A DNA stretch of 64,000 nt from an uncultured Clostridia bacterium (GTDB lineage: Bacteria > Bacillota > Clostridia > TANB77 > CAG-508), in the NCBI GenBank assembly GCA_948530865.1, contig CAOTKV010000006.1, positions 32,668 through 96,667 on the forward strand. The letters run 5' to 3'. The position numbers were made by a program, and so were the translations under genes. How positions within the stretch are numbered: the first letter of the stretch is position 1; each line of letters begins with the position of its first letter. This document shows, one piece after another, positions 25,189-35,573 of this stretch. The notes below the pieces were generated by a model. The model did not search any database. It saw only the letters and a list, made by a program, of their open reading frames with translations, and had not been told where the DNA came from.

Positions 25189-28100
25189 TTATTTTATTAT
25201 TATATAAGAGAATACATCACCTATTGGTTTATATACTGTAACTATTTCATGTGTAATATCTGGTTTTGTAATTGATGTATTAGTTGTTGTATTTGTTCCT
25301 GGTATAATTGGTAATGTTTCTGATGTATTAGTATCAGGATTTATAACAACTTCTCTTTCTTCTTGACTTATATCATATAGTGTAAATACCAATCTATAAG
25401 TTCCTGTAACTAGTTTCTCACCATCTGCTGGTGGTTTTATTTTATATTTCAAATTAAATACTGCATCACCTAAACTTGAAGAATTTGATTTTATATTTTC
25501 TGTGCTTACAGCTTCATATTCAATTCTTCCTTCATTTGTAATTTCTTTAGGTGCTTTTGTTAAAACTTGTCCATCTTCTGAAATTAATTCTACATAATCT
25601 GCTAAATCAACAGTTTGATAATTTTTATTATATATTTTTTCAGTAGTTATTTCTCCTTTTTCTCCATATTCTCTTCTTTCTAAAGCTACTGTAATATATG
25701 GAGTTGTTAATGTAGAATTATATTCTAATTGTACATCTAATGTATTAGATGTTTCTTCATCTCTTGAAGCATATCCTTGTTCATTAAGTGTTAGACCAGT
25801 ACTACAATCAATTACAGCTTGATTATCTGGCAATTTTGAATTTAATCCATATCTATTATTAACAATATTTAAGTCTATTGTATCTTCTGCTAAATGTTTT
25901 TCTGTTCCATAATATTTACCATCAGCAGATGCAAATGTTTTAATCGAAAGTTTATATGCACCTGAAGCAAGTGAACTATTAGTTGCATTTATTACTAATC
26001 TCTTAGAAACGTTTGCAACAATATCATTTAGTTTAACTCTTATTGTACCATCACTTCTTGGATGATATCTTGCTCCATCAATTTCAATCCATGTTCCTAA
26101 CAATTCAGAACCTTGAACTTCTCTACCATCTTTTGTTAAAGTTACTACTGCTCCTAGTTTTTTATTAAAGTATTGAGTATTTGTAGGAGTAGCACCTTCA
26201 ACTTGCTCTGTTGAGAATGATGTTCCAACAGTAATACTTGCTGTATTTCCAACATATAAATTTTGAATTCTAGGAGATATTGAAACTCCATTTTGTGAAT
26301 TTGCTCTATATACATTATATTTTGTTCTATGAGCTGATAATTGTGATGATATTAATCCTATGTTTAACTCTGGTATATTGGCATCATTTAATTGCTCACT
26401 ATGTAGTTCTATAGTCATTTCAGGATCTGAAGTAATTTTTGCATTTTCTCCTTCTGGAAAATCTACATCTTTAAAATCAACAATAAATATAAATGCTTCA
26501 TAATGGAATTTTAAATTCGAATCATAATAACTATTATTCATTAAAGTTTCATTATATAGTTCTTTCTTATCTCCATCTTTACTTCCCATAGCAATAAAAT
26601 CTTTCAAGTAAAATATATTTTGTGGAGTTTTTACTGTATAATAATAGAATTTTGGTTCATTATTTTTTGATAAATCCACCATTGTTATATTGGTTTTTTC
26701 TGGAAGCATATAACTTGTATTTAATACTCTTGTTAATTTTTGATAGTATTCATCATCCTTTTTACTTCCATTTATTATTTGATCTCTAAAGTTTCTTTGA
26801 GACAATTCCAAAAATGTTGAAAAACTACTATCTGTTGTTATATCTGTTGCTGATGTTGTAAATAAATCATATTTAACCCCTGGGGTTATGGCAGCATTGT
26901 ATCCAGTATCTTTATCTAACTGCATACTCATAGAAAGATGTATAACAACTTCCACTGTATAAAGGTTTGGTCCTTCCATATAGGTTAAATTCATAAGAAT
27001 TTCACCAGTACCTAATTTTTTATTTTCTTCAATTTCAACATTCTTTGAGTGATATAAATATAACCCAACAGTTGTTGTTGTATCAGCATTTTCAAATGTG
27101 TATTGTTCATCTCCTGTAAATGAACCTTTTCCATCATCATATTTAAAGTTTGTATTAGCATCACTTGCCCAACCAGCATTTCCTGTTTTCATTGCTAAAG
27201 CAAATTTTGTATTTGCATCTTCAGAAATATTTTCTATTTCAGATTTATCTACTAAAGTTATATTATCATCTTCCCAATTTACTGAGAAATCTTGAATTGT
27301 TAATGTACCATTTTTCTTTATTGCATCTAATTCTTTTAAAGATACATCTACTGCACCTAATGTTGAATAGTTTGTTACTATTAAACTATCTGCTGTTATT
27401 TCAATACGTTTTAATCTATTTAAGCCTGTATACCATGCATAATATTGATAATCTTTTGGTGTTGGCTCAATATATCCATAATAAGAACCTGTTGAATTAT
27501 ATTGATCACTTGTAAGATTATTTTCTTTTTGTAATTTATCAGCTTCAGGTGTAAGTATTTCATATGTTGTATAAAAACCATTTTTGGTAATATCATGTTC
27601 AGGATCTCTTTGATGTAATCCTAATACATATGATGTTGTAAAGTTTCTTTCTCCCCATTCTGGAGCTTTTCCAATTTGATAGTTCTCATCATATATACCT
27701 GAATATAAGTTTTCTCCTTGATATACTCCAAAGAAAGTCATTCCTTCAACATGTCCATATTCACCTTGAACATCTTCTCTGGCTGATATATTTAAATTCG
27801 AACCATTATATAAGTATATTCTATTATCAACATTTTTTGTAACTGTTATTCCATCTTCTGAGAATGTTACCTCAGCTGGAACTTCACTTCCGTCTTTATC
27901 TACCATACTATAAAAACTTGATAATCTGTTTGCCCCATTTTCTAAATAAAGCATTGTTCCATTTTTTATTGTTAATTTTCCTATAATATTAAATGCATAT
28001 GCAACATCTTTAAAATAAGTATTAGTACTATCAGTAGTACCTTCTAAATTCATAACAGAATTATCAATTACAACATTTGTTGCTCTTTGAACTGAAATTG

Positions 28101-31100
28101 CTTTTTTAATAATTTTATTTTCTCTTGAACCATAATTTTTTATTGTTATATCACCATCTTTAGCAGCACTTGATGCATTACCTGAACCAAATATACTTCC
28201 TTTTATATTAATTGAATTATTTTCTGTTGTATCATAATCTGTTCCATCTAAATTAATTTTAATATTACCATTAATACTTTTGAAGTTATAATCAAAAACA
28301 TCTGAACCAGTTCTTGATTCACCACCACCAAATATTGTACCAGATATTTCTATTTTTCCTTGCTCATAACCTTGGTCTATAGCTGATTTTCCTATGAAAA
28401 GATTAGCATTTCCAAATATTTTAGCTTGATTTGATCCACCATACACACTACCATTTATTGTAGCACCTGATATATATACATACGAATCTGCACCAGCTAT
28501 TTGATCTGTACTTGTATCACCAATTGCACCAACGTTTGCAGCATCACCACCACCAAATAAATTATTTTTTATAATAGTAGTTCCTTCTGCAATTATTTTT
28601 GTAGGACCTTTTACTAAAGCTTTATTACAAGCATTTCTCTCATCACCTTTACCAGCTGCAAAAGCGCTTCCATTAACTGTTGTTGAACTAATTCTAACAG
28701 ATGTTTCGCCATCTACATTTCCTAGCTCTCCACCACCATATACGTTTTCTACAATAGAATTTAAAAGCTCTACTGTTGTTTTTTTAGCAACTGTATTTTC
28801 ACCAAATCCACCACCATATACATTACCTACATTTTCTGTATTTTCACATTTTATCAATGTTTCTCCAACAGTACCTGCTGAATTAGAACCTCCATATATA
28901 TTACGAGCTTTTCCTTTTACATACATTGCAATAGTTCTGCTTTCTTCAACACCAGCATTATTTCCACCACTATATGCATTTCCAACTTCAGCATTTTCAT
29001 ATAGATACATTTCGTTTTTATATGGTTTATTATCTGTACATTTAACTTGTGCATTGTTTCCACCAGCATATACTTCATTTACATATGTTGGTGCTTTCTC
29101 TCCAACTTTAACTGTAATATTTCCAGTAATTGTACCATTTATATTAGCACCACCAAATACTTTAAGATTTTCATATCTTCCACCATCTATTGTTACACTA
29201 ACTTCTTTGTTAGTTGCTGGTCGTACATTATTTCCTTTTCCTGCTCCATAAATATTTCCAGCAATATTTATATTTCTATCTTCTGATTTTTGATTTACAG
29301 TAATTGCAGAGATACCATCTACTGCTCCCATTTCACTACCACCATAAATATTTCCAGTTATATTTACATTATTTGAATCATTATTTACTATAATTTGTGA
29401 TGTACCATTAACTGATGTTCCTAAACCACAACCACCAACAAATATTGCGTCTTTGCCTTCATTATTAGCATTTACAGTACCACCGCTTAAAGTAATTTTA
29501 GCATTTCCTTTAACTGTTCCATTAACATTAGAACCACCATAAACAGTTCCATCAACAGTTCCGTTTTTCATGTTTATTTCAACATTTCCATCAACACCAT
29601 TTTGGTTAGAACCACCATATACATTTCCACCTATAGTTCCACCTAGTATATCTACTTTAGAGTTTTGAGCAACTTTTCCAAAGTTTCCTCCACCATATAC
29701 ATTTTTTAGTATTTTAGCATTTCCATCTATAATAACATGTGATGAATTTAAATTTCCAGCTGTTGCATTTCCACTTTTTCCATTTCCAGCACCTAATACA
29801 TTTCCATATTCTAAATCATATATTTTATCCGCTGTTGGAGAAAATTTTTTATTTACTAACCTATCATCTCCACCAATAGTAGCATTTCCACCAATATAAA
29901 GTAATGTATTGCCATTCAAAGTTCCAGCTCCATCTTTAGAAGCACAACCATTTATACCTCCAGCTATAGCATATTGAACTATACCATCTGTCATTTGTAA
30001 AATTCTATCACCCGCTGTATTTAATTGAAAAGAACCTGCAGATATATATTGTATATTAGCACCACTTCCCTTTATATATATATGTGTATTAGCAAGATTA
30101 GCATAATTTGAATTCACACATAATCCACTAGTTATATTAACAATTTGTCCACCTTCTACTGTTAATACTCTATTTCCTTTATCATATGAAGATGTTGTAT
30201 TGTCTCCATTAGTATAGCCTGCAATTGCAATACCAGCTGTACCAGCCAAATTTTGCTCAGAGCCAGTTTCGCCATATTGTTCATAAAAATCTATACCAAT
30301 TTTTCCACTTTTTACACATATATTGTATATTGTATCTGAATTAGATATCGTTGATACAATTCCTTTTTCATATCTTGCGGTAAGTCTATAATAAATGTTT
30401 AAATTTTCATTATTATTTAATGCTTTATCATAATCTGCTCCAAGAACAAAATTAGCTAAAACATTACGATTTTTAGAAGTTGAATCATTTCCATTTTCAA
30501 CATATACATTTGAATATCTTCCTGATTCTATTACAGTTTTATATTCTTCTTTTTCACCACTACCGCCTTGAACTTGAGCAAATGTCGTTGTTGTATCAGA
30601 TACATTTAATGGAGTCATTCCTCTACCAATACGTAAATTATATGAATTTCCTGATATTGTCCAGTGATATTTCTGTGTTCCATTATTATTATATTCTTTA
30701 AAATTTTCACTATTGTTTTCGTTGTAATTTCCAGAACCTGTAATGTTCAAAAATGCCATTTGTAAATCATTTTCAATTTCTACATTATATGTTAGTTTAA
30801 CTTTTGCATTTTCATTTAATCTATAATCATGTCCATCATATAAACTTGTGACTGTATAACCCACATCTGCTTTTTTAAAAGCTTTATTATCACTATTATC
30901 AGAATTAATTTCTCCACCAGAAACTATAATTATATTTAATTCTCTATCTGATGCATTAGATGCATATTTCGGATTTTCATTTAATTTATTTATTGCATCA
31001 TTCCATGAGCCAAGTTCTTGTCCAAGTGTTCTACCATCTCCTGTACCACCTTGTTTCATAAATACTACATTAGCAATTTTCCAATCTGCATATAAATCAA

Positions 31101-33357
31101 CTGTAATTTCTTTATTTTCTGGACTTACTGGTATTTCTGCTTTTTGAACTTTAGTATTGTTATTTATAGATATAGTATAGGCATCATTTTTCCATCCATC
31201 AAAACCTAATAAAACTTCTTCTCCTGGTTTTAATGAATCTGAATATCTTTTTGTTGCAACAGGTCTATTCATAAATGGATTATCAATTAATTCAAATGAT
31301 ATTTTTCCATCTATTATAGGTAAACATGTTTTATATGATACAAGATTTTGTTTTTCATTTTCGTTAGCAGATATAGAAGCTGATATTTGTGACATTTCAT
31401 AATCATAATTTTCTATTGTAACTAAATTAACACTATCTGGCTTTAATGCTAGAACAAGATTAGATGGTGTGGTTCTAGACCCTTCTACTCTTACAAGAAC
31501 TTCTATTTTATTATCTATTAATTGATTTCCAGCAGATGAAGATAATTCAAACGTCCTATAATCAATTTTCTTATATGCAGATGATTCTATAATATCAAAA
31601 TTACTATTATACCTTGAATCTTTAAATGTTACTTGCATTCTCCAATTTGAACCAACTTCAACATCAGAATTAACTTCAATTGTAACTTTACAATCAGCAG
31701 TATTTGCAGGCATTCCAGTAAGAGGTTCTCTTACTGATGTAACATTTATCTTTGAATAATCAATAAAATTTTCTGAATCTTCATTTCCTGTTATTGGATT
31801 TTCTGGAATTGAATGATAATTAACTGTAACTTTAGCTAAATTATCTTCAGTATATTTTCCAGTATTATTTCCATCTTTATTATCTGTATAATTTTTTCCT
31901 AAATAAAAGTTTTTATCTGATTCATATGTATCAATTACTATTTGTTCTTCTGTTCTAATATCTTCTGCAATAGCAACATATGTGTACTCTACAAACTTAT
32001 CTGTATCCATTTCGACAGAATCAAATCCAAATTCAACATCTTCATTTTTAAATTCTTCAATTACATCTAATACTTCATTTTCTAAAGACATAAGAGCTAT
32101 ATCATTATTCTTAAAACGAACTAATTTTACGTTTAATTCATTTTTTACATTATTTAAGTGTGTTGTTGATATTGCTTTTACATTTATGCTTGGTGCAAAT
32201 TCTGTTGGTTCGTAAACATTTCCATCTTTTTCAAAAAGAATATTGTATGCAAATACTGGATGAAATTCTTTAAAATCTTCAGATTGTTTAATTTCCATTT
32301 CAATATTTTGAATTTCTTCTTGTGATTTATTTATTGAAATTGCATTTAATGAATAACCAGTTGGAATATATCCATTTGCAATAAATTTTGTTTCATTTTC
32401 TTCAAAAGTTAATTCTTGTTTATATAATTTTGTATCACCAACTTTTATTGTTTGATATTCAACTTCTATTGAAACATCTCCAATTGAATATCTATCTTCT
32501 CCACTAGTTTCTTTTACTGTAAATTTACTTCCTGGTTTTAATCCTACTTTTTCAACCACAGTATCTGGATTATATGCTGGTTTTTCTATTGTTTCATTAT
32601 CAATCTTATTTTCTTCTACTGTGTTTTCAGCATTTACCTCATTATTAACTTTGTTTTCTTCTACTACTGTATTTTCTATAATTTCATTTTCTGGAGCAAC
32701 AGTAGTATTTGTTGAAATTTCATTTTCTACAATAGTATTTGTAGATACAGTATTTTCTACAACAGTATTAGTTGATTCCACATTTTCTACTACTGTGTTT
32801 GTATTATCTTCACTCTTTTCTTTTTCTTCCTCACTTTCTTCTAAATCATTAGAAGTTAAAAATTTCTTTCTTAAACCAGCAATTTTTTCTGTTTGCATTA
32901 CATTTTCTGATTTTATTTCATTAGTATCATTCACTTGGCTTTCTGTATTTTCAGGTAAAATATTTTCTACAACATTTTGTATTTCATCAGTAATAGTATT
33001 AATAATGACATTGCTATTTTCTTCTTTTACCTTATTCTGAACTCTATTATCAGTTATATAATATTGGTTTACATAGTATCCATTTATTTGATCAGGTAAA
33101 ATAATATATTTTTCACCATTTGTATCTGTAAATACTTCAAGATCTATTTCAGAATTTTCTAAAGAAATATCTTCACCATATTCTTTGAAATTAATTTTTA
33201 TTGCATCTACTAATTCAGATTTAGTTGAAAAATTAAATCTATATATAACAAATAAAAATACAATTAAAATTAGAATTATTAGTGTATTTCTAACTAAATT
33301 CTTTTTAATAACTTTATCTTTTTTAGTTTTAAAAATTCTTCTATTTCTCCTAGCCAT
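25189..33357 (-). CDS. Giant surface protein with N-terminal membrane anchor and Gly-Gly beta-helix repeats
   Basis: 2722 residues. A basic N-terminus and one membrane helix (about 23-41, LIILILIVFLFVIY) anchor it. A low-complexity region rich in Asn-Thr-Val-Val-Glu-Asn repeats spans about residues 180-260. About residues 1190-1740 hold roughly 17 copies of a motif like N-[VI]-[YF]-G-G-[GSN]-N-x-x-G-x-[VI] (for example NVYGGGNFGKV, TVYGGSNVNGTV, NVYGGGELGNV) spaced about 20-45 residues apart, as expected for a right-handed beta-helix. Further domains follow. There is no LPXTG or choline-binding end, and the C-terminus is DVFSYIIIK. A role in adhesion or matrix is inferred. It has its own promoter and sits beside TasA-like genes. 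Confidence 0.85.
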   Translation of the reverse strand: MARRNRRIFKTKKDKVIKKNLVRNTLIILILIVFLFVIYRFNFSTKSELVDAIKINFKEYGEDISLENSEIDLEVFTDTNGEKYIILPDQINGYYVNQYYITDNRVQNKVKEENSNVIINTITDEIQNVVENILPENTESQVNDTNEIKSENVMQTEKIAGLRKKFLTSNDLEESEEEKEKSEDNTNTVVENVESTNTVVENTVSTNTIVENEISTNTTVAPENEIIENTVVEENKVNNEVNAENTVEENKIDNETIEKPAYNPDTVVEKVGLKPGSKFTVKETSGEDRYSIGDVSIEVEYQTIKVGDTKLYKQELTFEENETKFIANGYIPTGYSLNAISINKSQEEIQNIEMEIKQSEDFKEFHPVFAYNILFEKDGNVYEPTEFAPSINVKAISTTHLNNVKNELNVKLVRFKNNDIALMSLENEVLDVIEEFKNEDVEFGFDSVEMDTDKFVEYTYVAIAEDIRTEEQIVIDTYESDKNFYLGKNYTDNKDGNNTGKYTEDNLAKVTVNYHSIPENPITGNEDSENFIDYSKINVTSVREPLTGMPANTADCKVTIEVNSDVEVGSNWRMQVTFKDSRYNSNFDIIESSAYKKIDYRTFELSSSAGNQLIDNKIEVLVRVEGSRTTPSNLVLALKPDSVNLVTIENYDYEMSQISASISANENEKQNLVSYKTCLPIIDGKISFELIDNPFMNRPVATKRYSDSLKPGEEVLLGFDGWKNDAYTISINNNTKVQKAEIPVSPENKEITVDLYADWKIANVVFMKQGGTGDGRTLGQELGSWNDAINKLNENPKYASNASDRELNIIIVSGGEINSDNSDNKAFKKADVGYTVTSLYDGHDYRLNENAKVKLTYNVEIENDLQMAFLNITGSGNYNENNSENFKEYNNNGTQKYHWTISGNSYNLRIGRGMTPLNVSDTTTTFAQVQGGSGEKEEYKTVIESGRYSNVYVENGNDSTSKNRNVLANFVLGADYDKALNNNENLNIYYRLTARYEKGIVSTISNSDTIYNICVKSGKIGIDFYEQYGETGSEQNLAGTAGIAIAGYTNGDNTTSSYDKGNRVLTVEGGQIVNITSGLCVNSNYANLANTHIYIKGSGANIQYISAGSFQLNTAGDRILQMTDGIVQYAIAGGINGCASKDGAGTLNGNTLLYIGGNATIGGDDRLVNKKFSPTADKIYDLEYGNVLGAGNGKSGNATAGNLNSSHVIIDGNAKILKNVYGGGNFGKVAQNSKVDILGGTIGGNVYGGSNQNGVDGNVEINMKNGTVDGTVYGGSNVNGTVKGNAKITLSGGTVNANNEGKDAIFVGGCGLGTSVNGTSQIIVNNDSNNVNITGNIYGGSEMGAVDGISAITVNQKSEDRNINIAGNIYGAGKGNNVRPATNKEVSVTIDGGRYENLKVFGGANINGTITGNITVKVGEKAPTYVNEVYAGGNNAQVKCTDNKPYKNEMYLYENAEVGNAYSGGNNAGVEESRTIAMYVKGKARNIYGGSNSAGTVGETLIKCENTENVGNVYGGGFGENTVAKKTTVELLNSIVENVYGGGELGNVDGETSVRISSTTVNGSAFAAGKGDERNACNKALVKGPTKIIAEGTTIIKNNLFGGGDAANVGAIGDTSTDQIAGADSYVYISGATINGSVYGGSNQAKIFGNANLFIGKSAIDQGYEQGKIEISGTIFGGGESRTGSDVFDYNFKSINGNIKINLDGTDYDTTENNSINIKGSIFGSGNASSAAKDGDITIKNYGSRENKIIKKAISVQRATNVVIDNSVMNLEGTTDSTNTYFKDVAYAFNIIGKLTIKNGTMLYLENGANRLSSFYSMVDKDGSEVPAEVTFSEDGITVTKNVDNRIYLYNGSNLNISAREDVQGEYGHVEGMTFFGVYQGENLYSGIYDENYQIGKAPEWGERNFTTSYVLGLHQRDPEHDITKNGFYTTYEILTPEADKLQKENNLTSDQYNSTGSYYGYIEPTPKDYQYYAWYTGLNRLKRIEITADSLIVTNYSTLGAVDVSLKELDAIKKNGTLTIQDFSVNWEDDNITLVDKSEIENISEDANTKFALAMKTGNAGWASDANTNFKYDDGKGSFTGDEQYTFENADTTTTVGLYLYHSKNVEIEENKKLGTGEILMNLTYMEGPNLYTVEVVIHLSMSMQLDKDTGYNAAITPGVKYDLFTTSATDITTDSSFSTFLELSQRNFRDQIINGSKKDDEYYQKLTRVLNTSYMLPEKTNITMVDLSKNNEPKFYYYTVKTPQNIFYLKDFIAMGSKDGDKKELYNETLMNNSYYDSNLKFHYEAFIFIVDFKDVDFPEGENAKITSDPEMTIELHSEQLNDANIPELNIGLISSQLSAHRTKYNVYRANSQNGVSISPRIQNLYVGNTASITVGTSFSTEQVEGATPTNTQYFNKKLGAVVTLTKDGREVQGSELLGTWIEIDGARYHPRSDGTIRVKLNDIVANVSKRLVINATNSSLASGAYKLSIKTFASADGKYYGTEKHLAEDTIDLNIVNNRYGLNSKLPDNQAVIDCSTGLTLNEQGYASRDEETSNTLDVQLEYNSTLTTPYITVALERREYGEKGEITTEKIYNKNYQTVDLADYVELISEDGQVLTKAPKEITNEGRIEYEAVSTENIKSNSSSLGDAVFNLKYKIKPPADGEKLVTGTYRLVFTLYDISQEEREVVINPDTNTSETLPIIPGTNTTTNTSITKPDITHEIVTVYKPIGDVFSYIIIK
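28150..29800 (-). repeat. Region encoding about 17 Gly-Gly repeats
   Basis: Within the giant gene the bases ccaccata, read on the plus strand, recur in many repeats and encode Tyr-Gly-Gly in [VI]-Y-G-G-[GSN]. The spacing is irregular, so this is a protein-level repeat, not a CRISPR or satellite. Confidence 0.8.
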
Positions 33358-33390
33358 ATAATACTCCCATTATTAATAAAATTCATGGTT

Positions 33391-33419
33391 ATTGTATCAT
33401 AGAGTGCTATTTTTTTAAA
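33391..33419 (-). promoter_or_regulatory. Predicted promoter of the giant surface protein gene
   Basis: Minus strand TTTAAA, 17-base spacer, TACAAT with an extended TG two bases before the -10; about 34 bases before the start codon. Confidence 0.5.
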
Positions 33420-33453
33420 GTATTTTCCTATTTTGTAATATAAATGAAAAACA

Positions 33454-33490
33454 AGAAAAAAGGTAATAAATTGAACATTTATTACCTTTT
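33454..33490 (-). terminator. Terminator between the TasA-like gene and the giant gene
   Basis: 14-bp perfect stem AAAAGGTAATAAAT / ATTTATTACCTTTT with loop TGAAC (plus-strand reading), then T6 on the minus strand. It separates expression of the two genes. Confidence 0.85.
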
Positions 33491-33521
33491 AATTTATATT
33501 TCATTTATAATTTTAACTAAA

Positions 33522-34628
33522 TTATTTTGGGTTTACTTGTGTTCCAGCTGAATCTAAACTAAAGTTTAAAGTATATCTAGCACGAGAACCTGATGCATAG
33601 TTTTCGCAGTCAATATCTTGACCTTCAATCCACATATAAACTCTATATTTTGTCACACCAGCTGCTAAGGCTGCTGATTCTCCACTTGGAGTTGTTGCAT
33701 TCTTTGGCATTACAAGATCTGAAGTTGATGTATCATTTTTACTTGTTGACCAAGTTTTATGTACTGGTGCAAATTTATCACTATGAGCAGTTGCTGTACC
33801 ATCTCCTAATAATATTCCTTCTGCAAGTGTTATTGGAGCCTTTACACCATCATATGCTATTTCAGGATTTCCAGCACCTTCTCTTAAACTATGATTCCAG
33901 CCAACTGTTTTTTCATCATATACAATAGCTTTTGATGTATGATAATCATTGTTTGGTTCCCACATCATTGGTGTTCCACCTGTTTTTAAAGTAGCTCTTA
34001 AATCTTCTGCATCTTCAGATTTTTTATTATCACCTGGTATAATTGCAATACGAGAAGCATTTGTTATACCTTTTTCTTTTGTTGGATCTTCAATTACTTT
34101 ATCAGGATTATTTAATTCTAATTCAACAACATTTCCTGACATATATAAATCTTTTTCAGCATTTCCTGATTTTAAATATATATCAAATGCAATATAATGT
34201 CCAGCTGGTGATTCTGTTCCATCATATGCTTTTTCAGTTTCTTCTGTTGAAGTAATTACGAAATTAGTAGATGTTTCACTTTCTGGTTCAGTAACACCAT
34301 AAAACATTTTCATACTATTACCATTTTTTTCAAGTACTGTTGATACTGGTTCCATTACAACTGGTAATTGGTTAACAATGTTTTCTTTGTATTTTTGTGT
34401 TGCATCTTGTAAATCTTTTAATTCAAGTACTGTTTTCCAATCTTCAGCATCAGCTGAAATTTGAAGACCACTTTGTGTCTCAATTCTAACATCAAGATTT
34501 CCAATGCTTACTGTTCTGTTTGCAGTAAACCATGCATAAGTTGACATTATTAATAGCACTGCTGTTAACAATAAAACAAGCAATAAACTATCTAACTTTT
34601 TCTTACTTACTTTTGTTTTTTTCTTCAT
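33522..34628 (-). CDS. TasA/camelysin-like exported protein (TYAWF type)
   Basis: 368 residues: Lys-rich N-terminus, helix LLLVLLLTAVLLIMS (about 15-30), then TYAWFTANRTVSIGNLDVRI. The [ST]-T-Y-A-W-F-x-x-x-x-x-[VI]-x-x-G motif right after the helix is the hallmark of SipW-dependent exported proteins related to TasA and camelysin. The remaining domain is Thr/Ser/Asn-rich and largely beta. Ends in QVNPK with no sorting signal. AGGAGGAAAG gives a strong ribosome site. With a terminator right behind it, this could be an abundant fibre subunit; cleavage by a SipW-type peptidase is inferred. Confidence 0.75.
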   Translation of the reverse strand: MKKKTKVSKKKLDSLLLVLLLTAVLLIMSTYAWFTANRTVSIGNLDVRIETQSGLQISADAEDWKTVLELKDLQDATQKYKENIVNQLPVVMEPVSTVLEKNGNSMKMFYGVTEPESETSTNFVITSTEETEKAYDGTESPAGHYIAFDIYLKSGNAEKDLYMSGNVVELELNNPDKVIEDPTKEKGITNASRIAIIPGDNKKSEDAEDLRATLKTGGTPMMWEPNNDYHTSKAIVYDEKTVGWNHSLREGAGNPEIAYDGVKAPITLAEGILLGDGTATAHSDKFAPVHKTWSTSKNDTSTSDLVMPKNATTPSGESAALAAGVTKYRVYMWIEGQDIDCENYASGSRARYTLNFSLDSAGTQVNPK

Positions 34629-34643
34629 TTCTTTCCTCCTATA

Positions 34644-35348
34644 TTAATCAACATGTTCTTCTGTAATATCCATATGCATTTTCAATTCTCCGCCAAGTAA
34701 CGCATTTGTACAATCAGGATCATCACCTTCAATAAATACAACAATAGTGAATCTATCAATATCACCTGGTTTGAAGTCTTGTCTACATTCTAACATTACA
34801 GTATCATCGGAATAAAAAGCTTTTGTACCTTCTTCTGGTTCTTCTGTAAAGCCATTTAATTTAGCATAAACTGATTGTTCTCCATTCAAAAAGACCATAA
34901 CCCTAATAGCTTCATCTACATTTAAGATAACATCATCAATAAGTGTAGAATACCAATAATTAACTGTTTCTTTACCTTCATTTTCTATGTAAAAGGTATA
35001 TGCAATATAATTATCGCCATTATGAGAACCATCGCCTTCTGTATCAATGTTTTCTGGTAACCATTGTATAGAAATGTTATCCATTCCATCAAATGCAGAA
35101 GCTTCGAGTTTTCTTGACACCATCTTTTCAGCCATATTCTCATAAATTACTATTCCTTTATCCCAACTCAAATTTCGATCTAGAATAATTGTAAATTTTC
35201 CAGCATCGTAAATTATAGATAGGATAAAATATAATAAAATCAAGAATAACAATAAAATAAGTAGTGCAAGTCTAATTATTTTGATTCTCAAATCTCTTCT
35301 AACTATTTTTTTAGAGGTCGTCTCAAATTCAAACTTTGTCATTTTCAT
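34644..35348 (-). CDS. Single-TM surface protein, TasA-like beta domain
   Basis: 234 residues with a basic N-terminus and a long helix (about 25-50, LALLILLLFLILLYFILSII), then a beta-type domain (DNISIQWLPENIDTEGDG, YIAYTFYIENEGKETVNYWY, RFTIVVFIEGDDPDCTNALL). The last part parallels the C-terminal VYMWIEGQDIDCENYA of the protein at 33522-34628. It appears to be a diverged relative or a fibre anchor. First gene of a two-gene unit with a clear promoter at 35434-35462; AGGAGGTGAG precedes the start. Confidence 0.7.
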   Translation of the reverse strand: MKMTKFEFETTSKKIVRRDLRIKIIRLALLILLLFLILLYFILSIIYDAGKFTIILDRNLSWDKGIVIYENMAEKMVSRKLEASAFDGMDNISIQWLPENIDTEGDGSHNGDNYIAYTFYIENEGKETVNYWYSTLIDDVILNVDEAIRVMVFLNGEQSVYAKLNGFTEEPEEGTKAFYSDDTVMLECRQDFKPGDIDRFTIVVFIEGDDPDCTNALLGGELKMHMDITEEHVD

Positions 35349-35433
35349 TTGAACAACCTCACCTCCTATTAGATCAAAGCTATTTTAGATTAGACATACA
35401 TATTGAATTTTGCATATTCTCTAATTTAGGTTA

Positions 35434-35462
35434 ATTTTACCATATCTAGTAAATCACCTCAA
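35434..35462 (-). promoter_or_regulatory. Predicted promoter of the 34644/33522 fibre genes
   Basis: Minus strand TTGAGG, 17-base spacer, TAAAAT preceded by an extended TGG; about 85 bases before the start codon. Confidence 0.6.
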
Positions 35463-35513
35463 TTACATTATTTTTACATTTTTTTCTCATGTTTGTTACA
35501 TTTACCACTTTAA

Positions 35514-35542
35514 TTGACTAAAAAATTTCTCTATGTTACAAT
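35514..35542 (+). promoter_or_regulatory. Predicted promoter of the plus-strand TasA-like gene
   Basis: TTGACT, 17-base spacer, TACAAT, 31 bases before ATG 35574. A GTTACA half-site lies just upstream near 35495. Confidence 0.75.
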
Positions 35543-35573
35543 TTTCATATACTAATAAGAATGGGGTTTTTGT

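Noticed and set aside
27098..29286. Several plus-strand open frames within the giant surface protein gene
   Set aside because: They are complementary reflections of AT-rich repeats, with no start signals, inside a continuous 2722-codon minus frame.
28150..29800. Regular-looking repeats that could suggest a CRISPR array
   Set aside because: Repeat copies are short, variable and unevenly spaced, and all stay in frame as Gly-Gly protein repeats.
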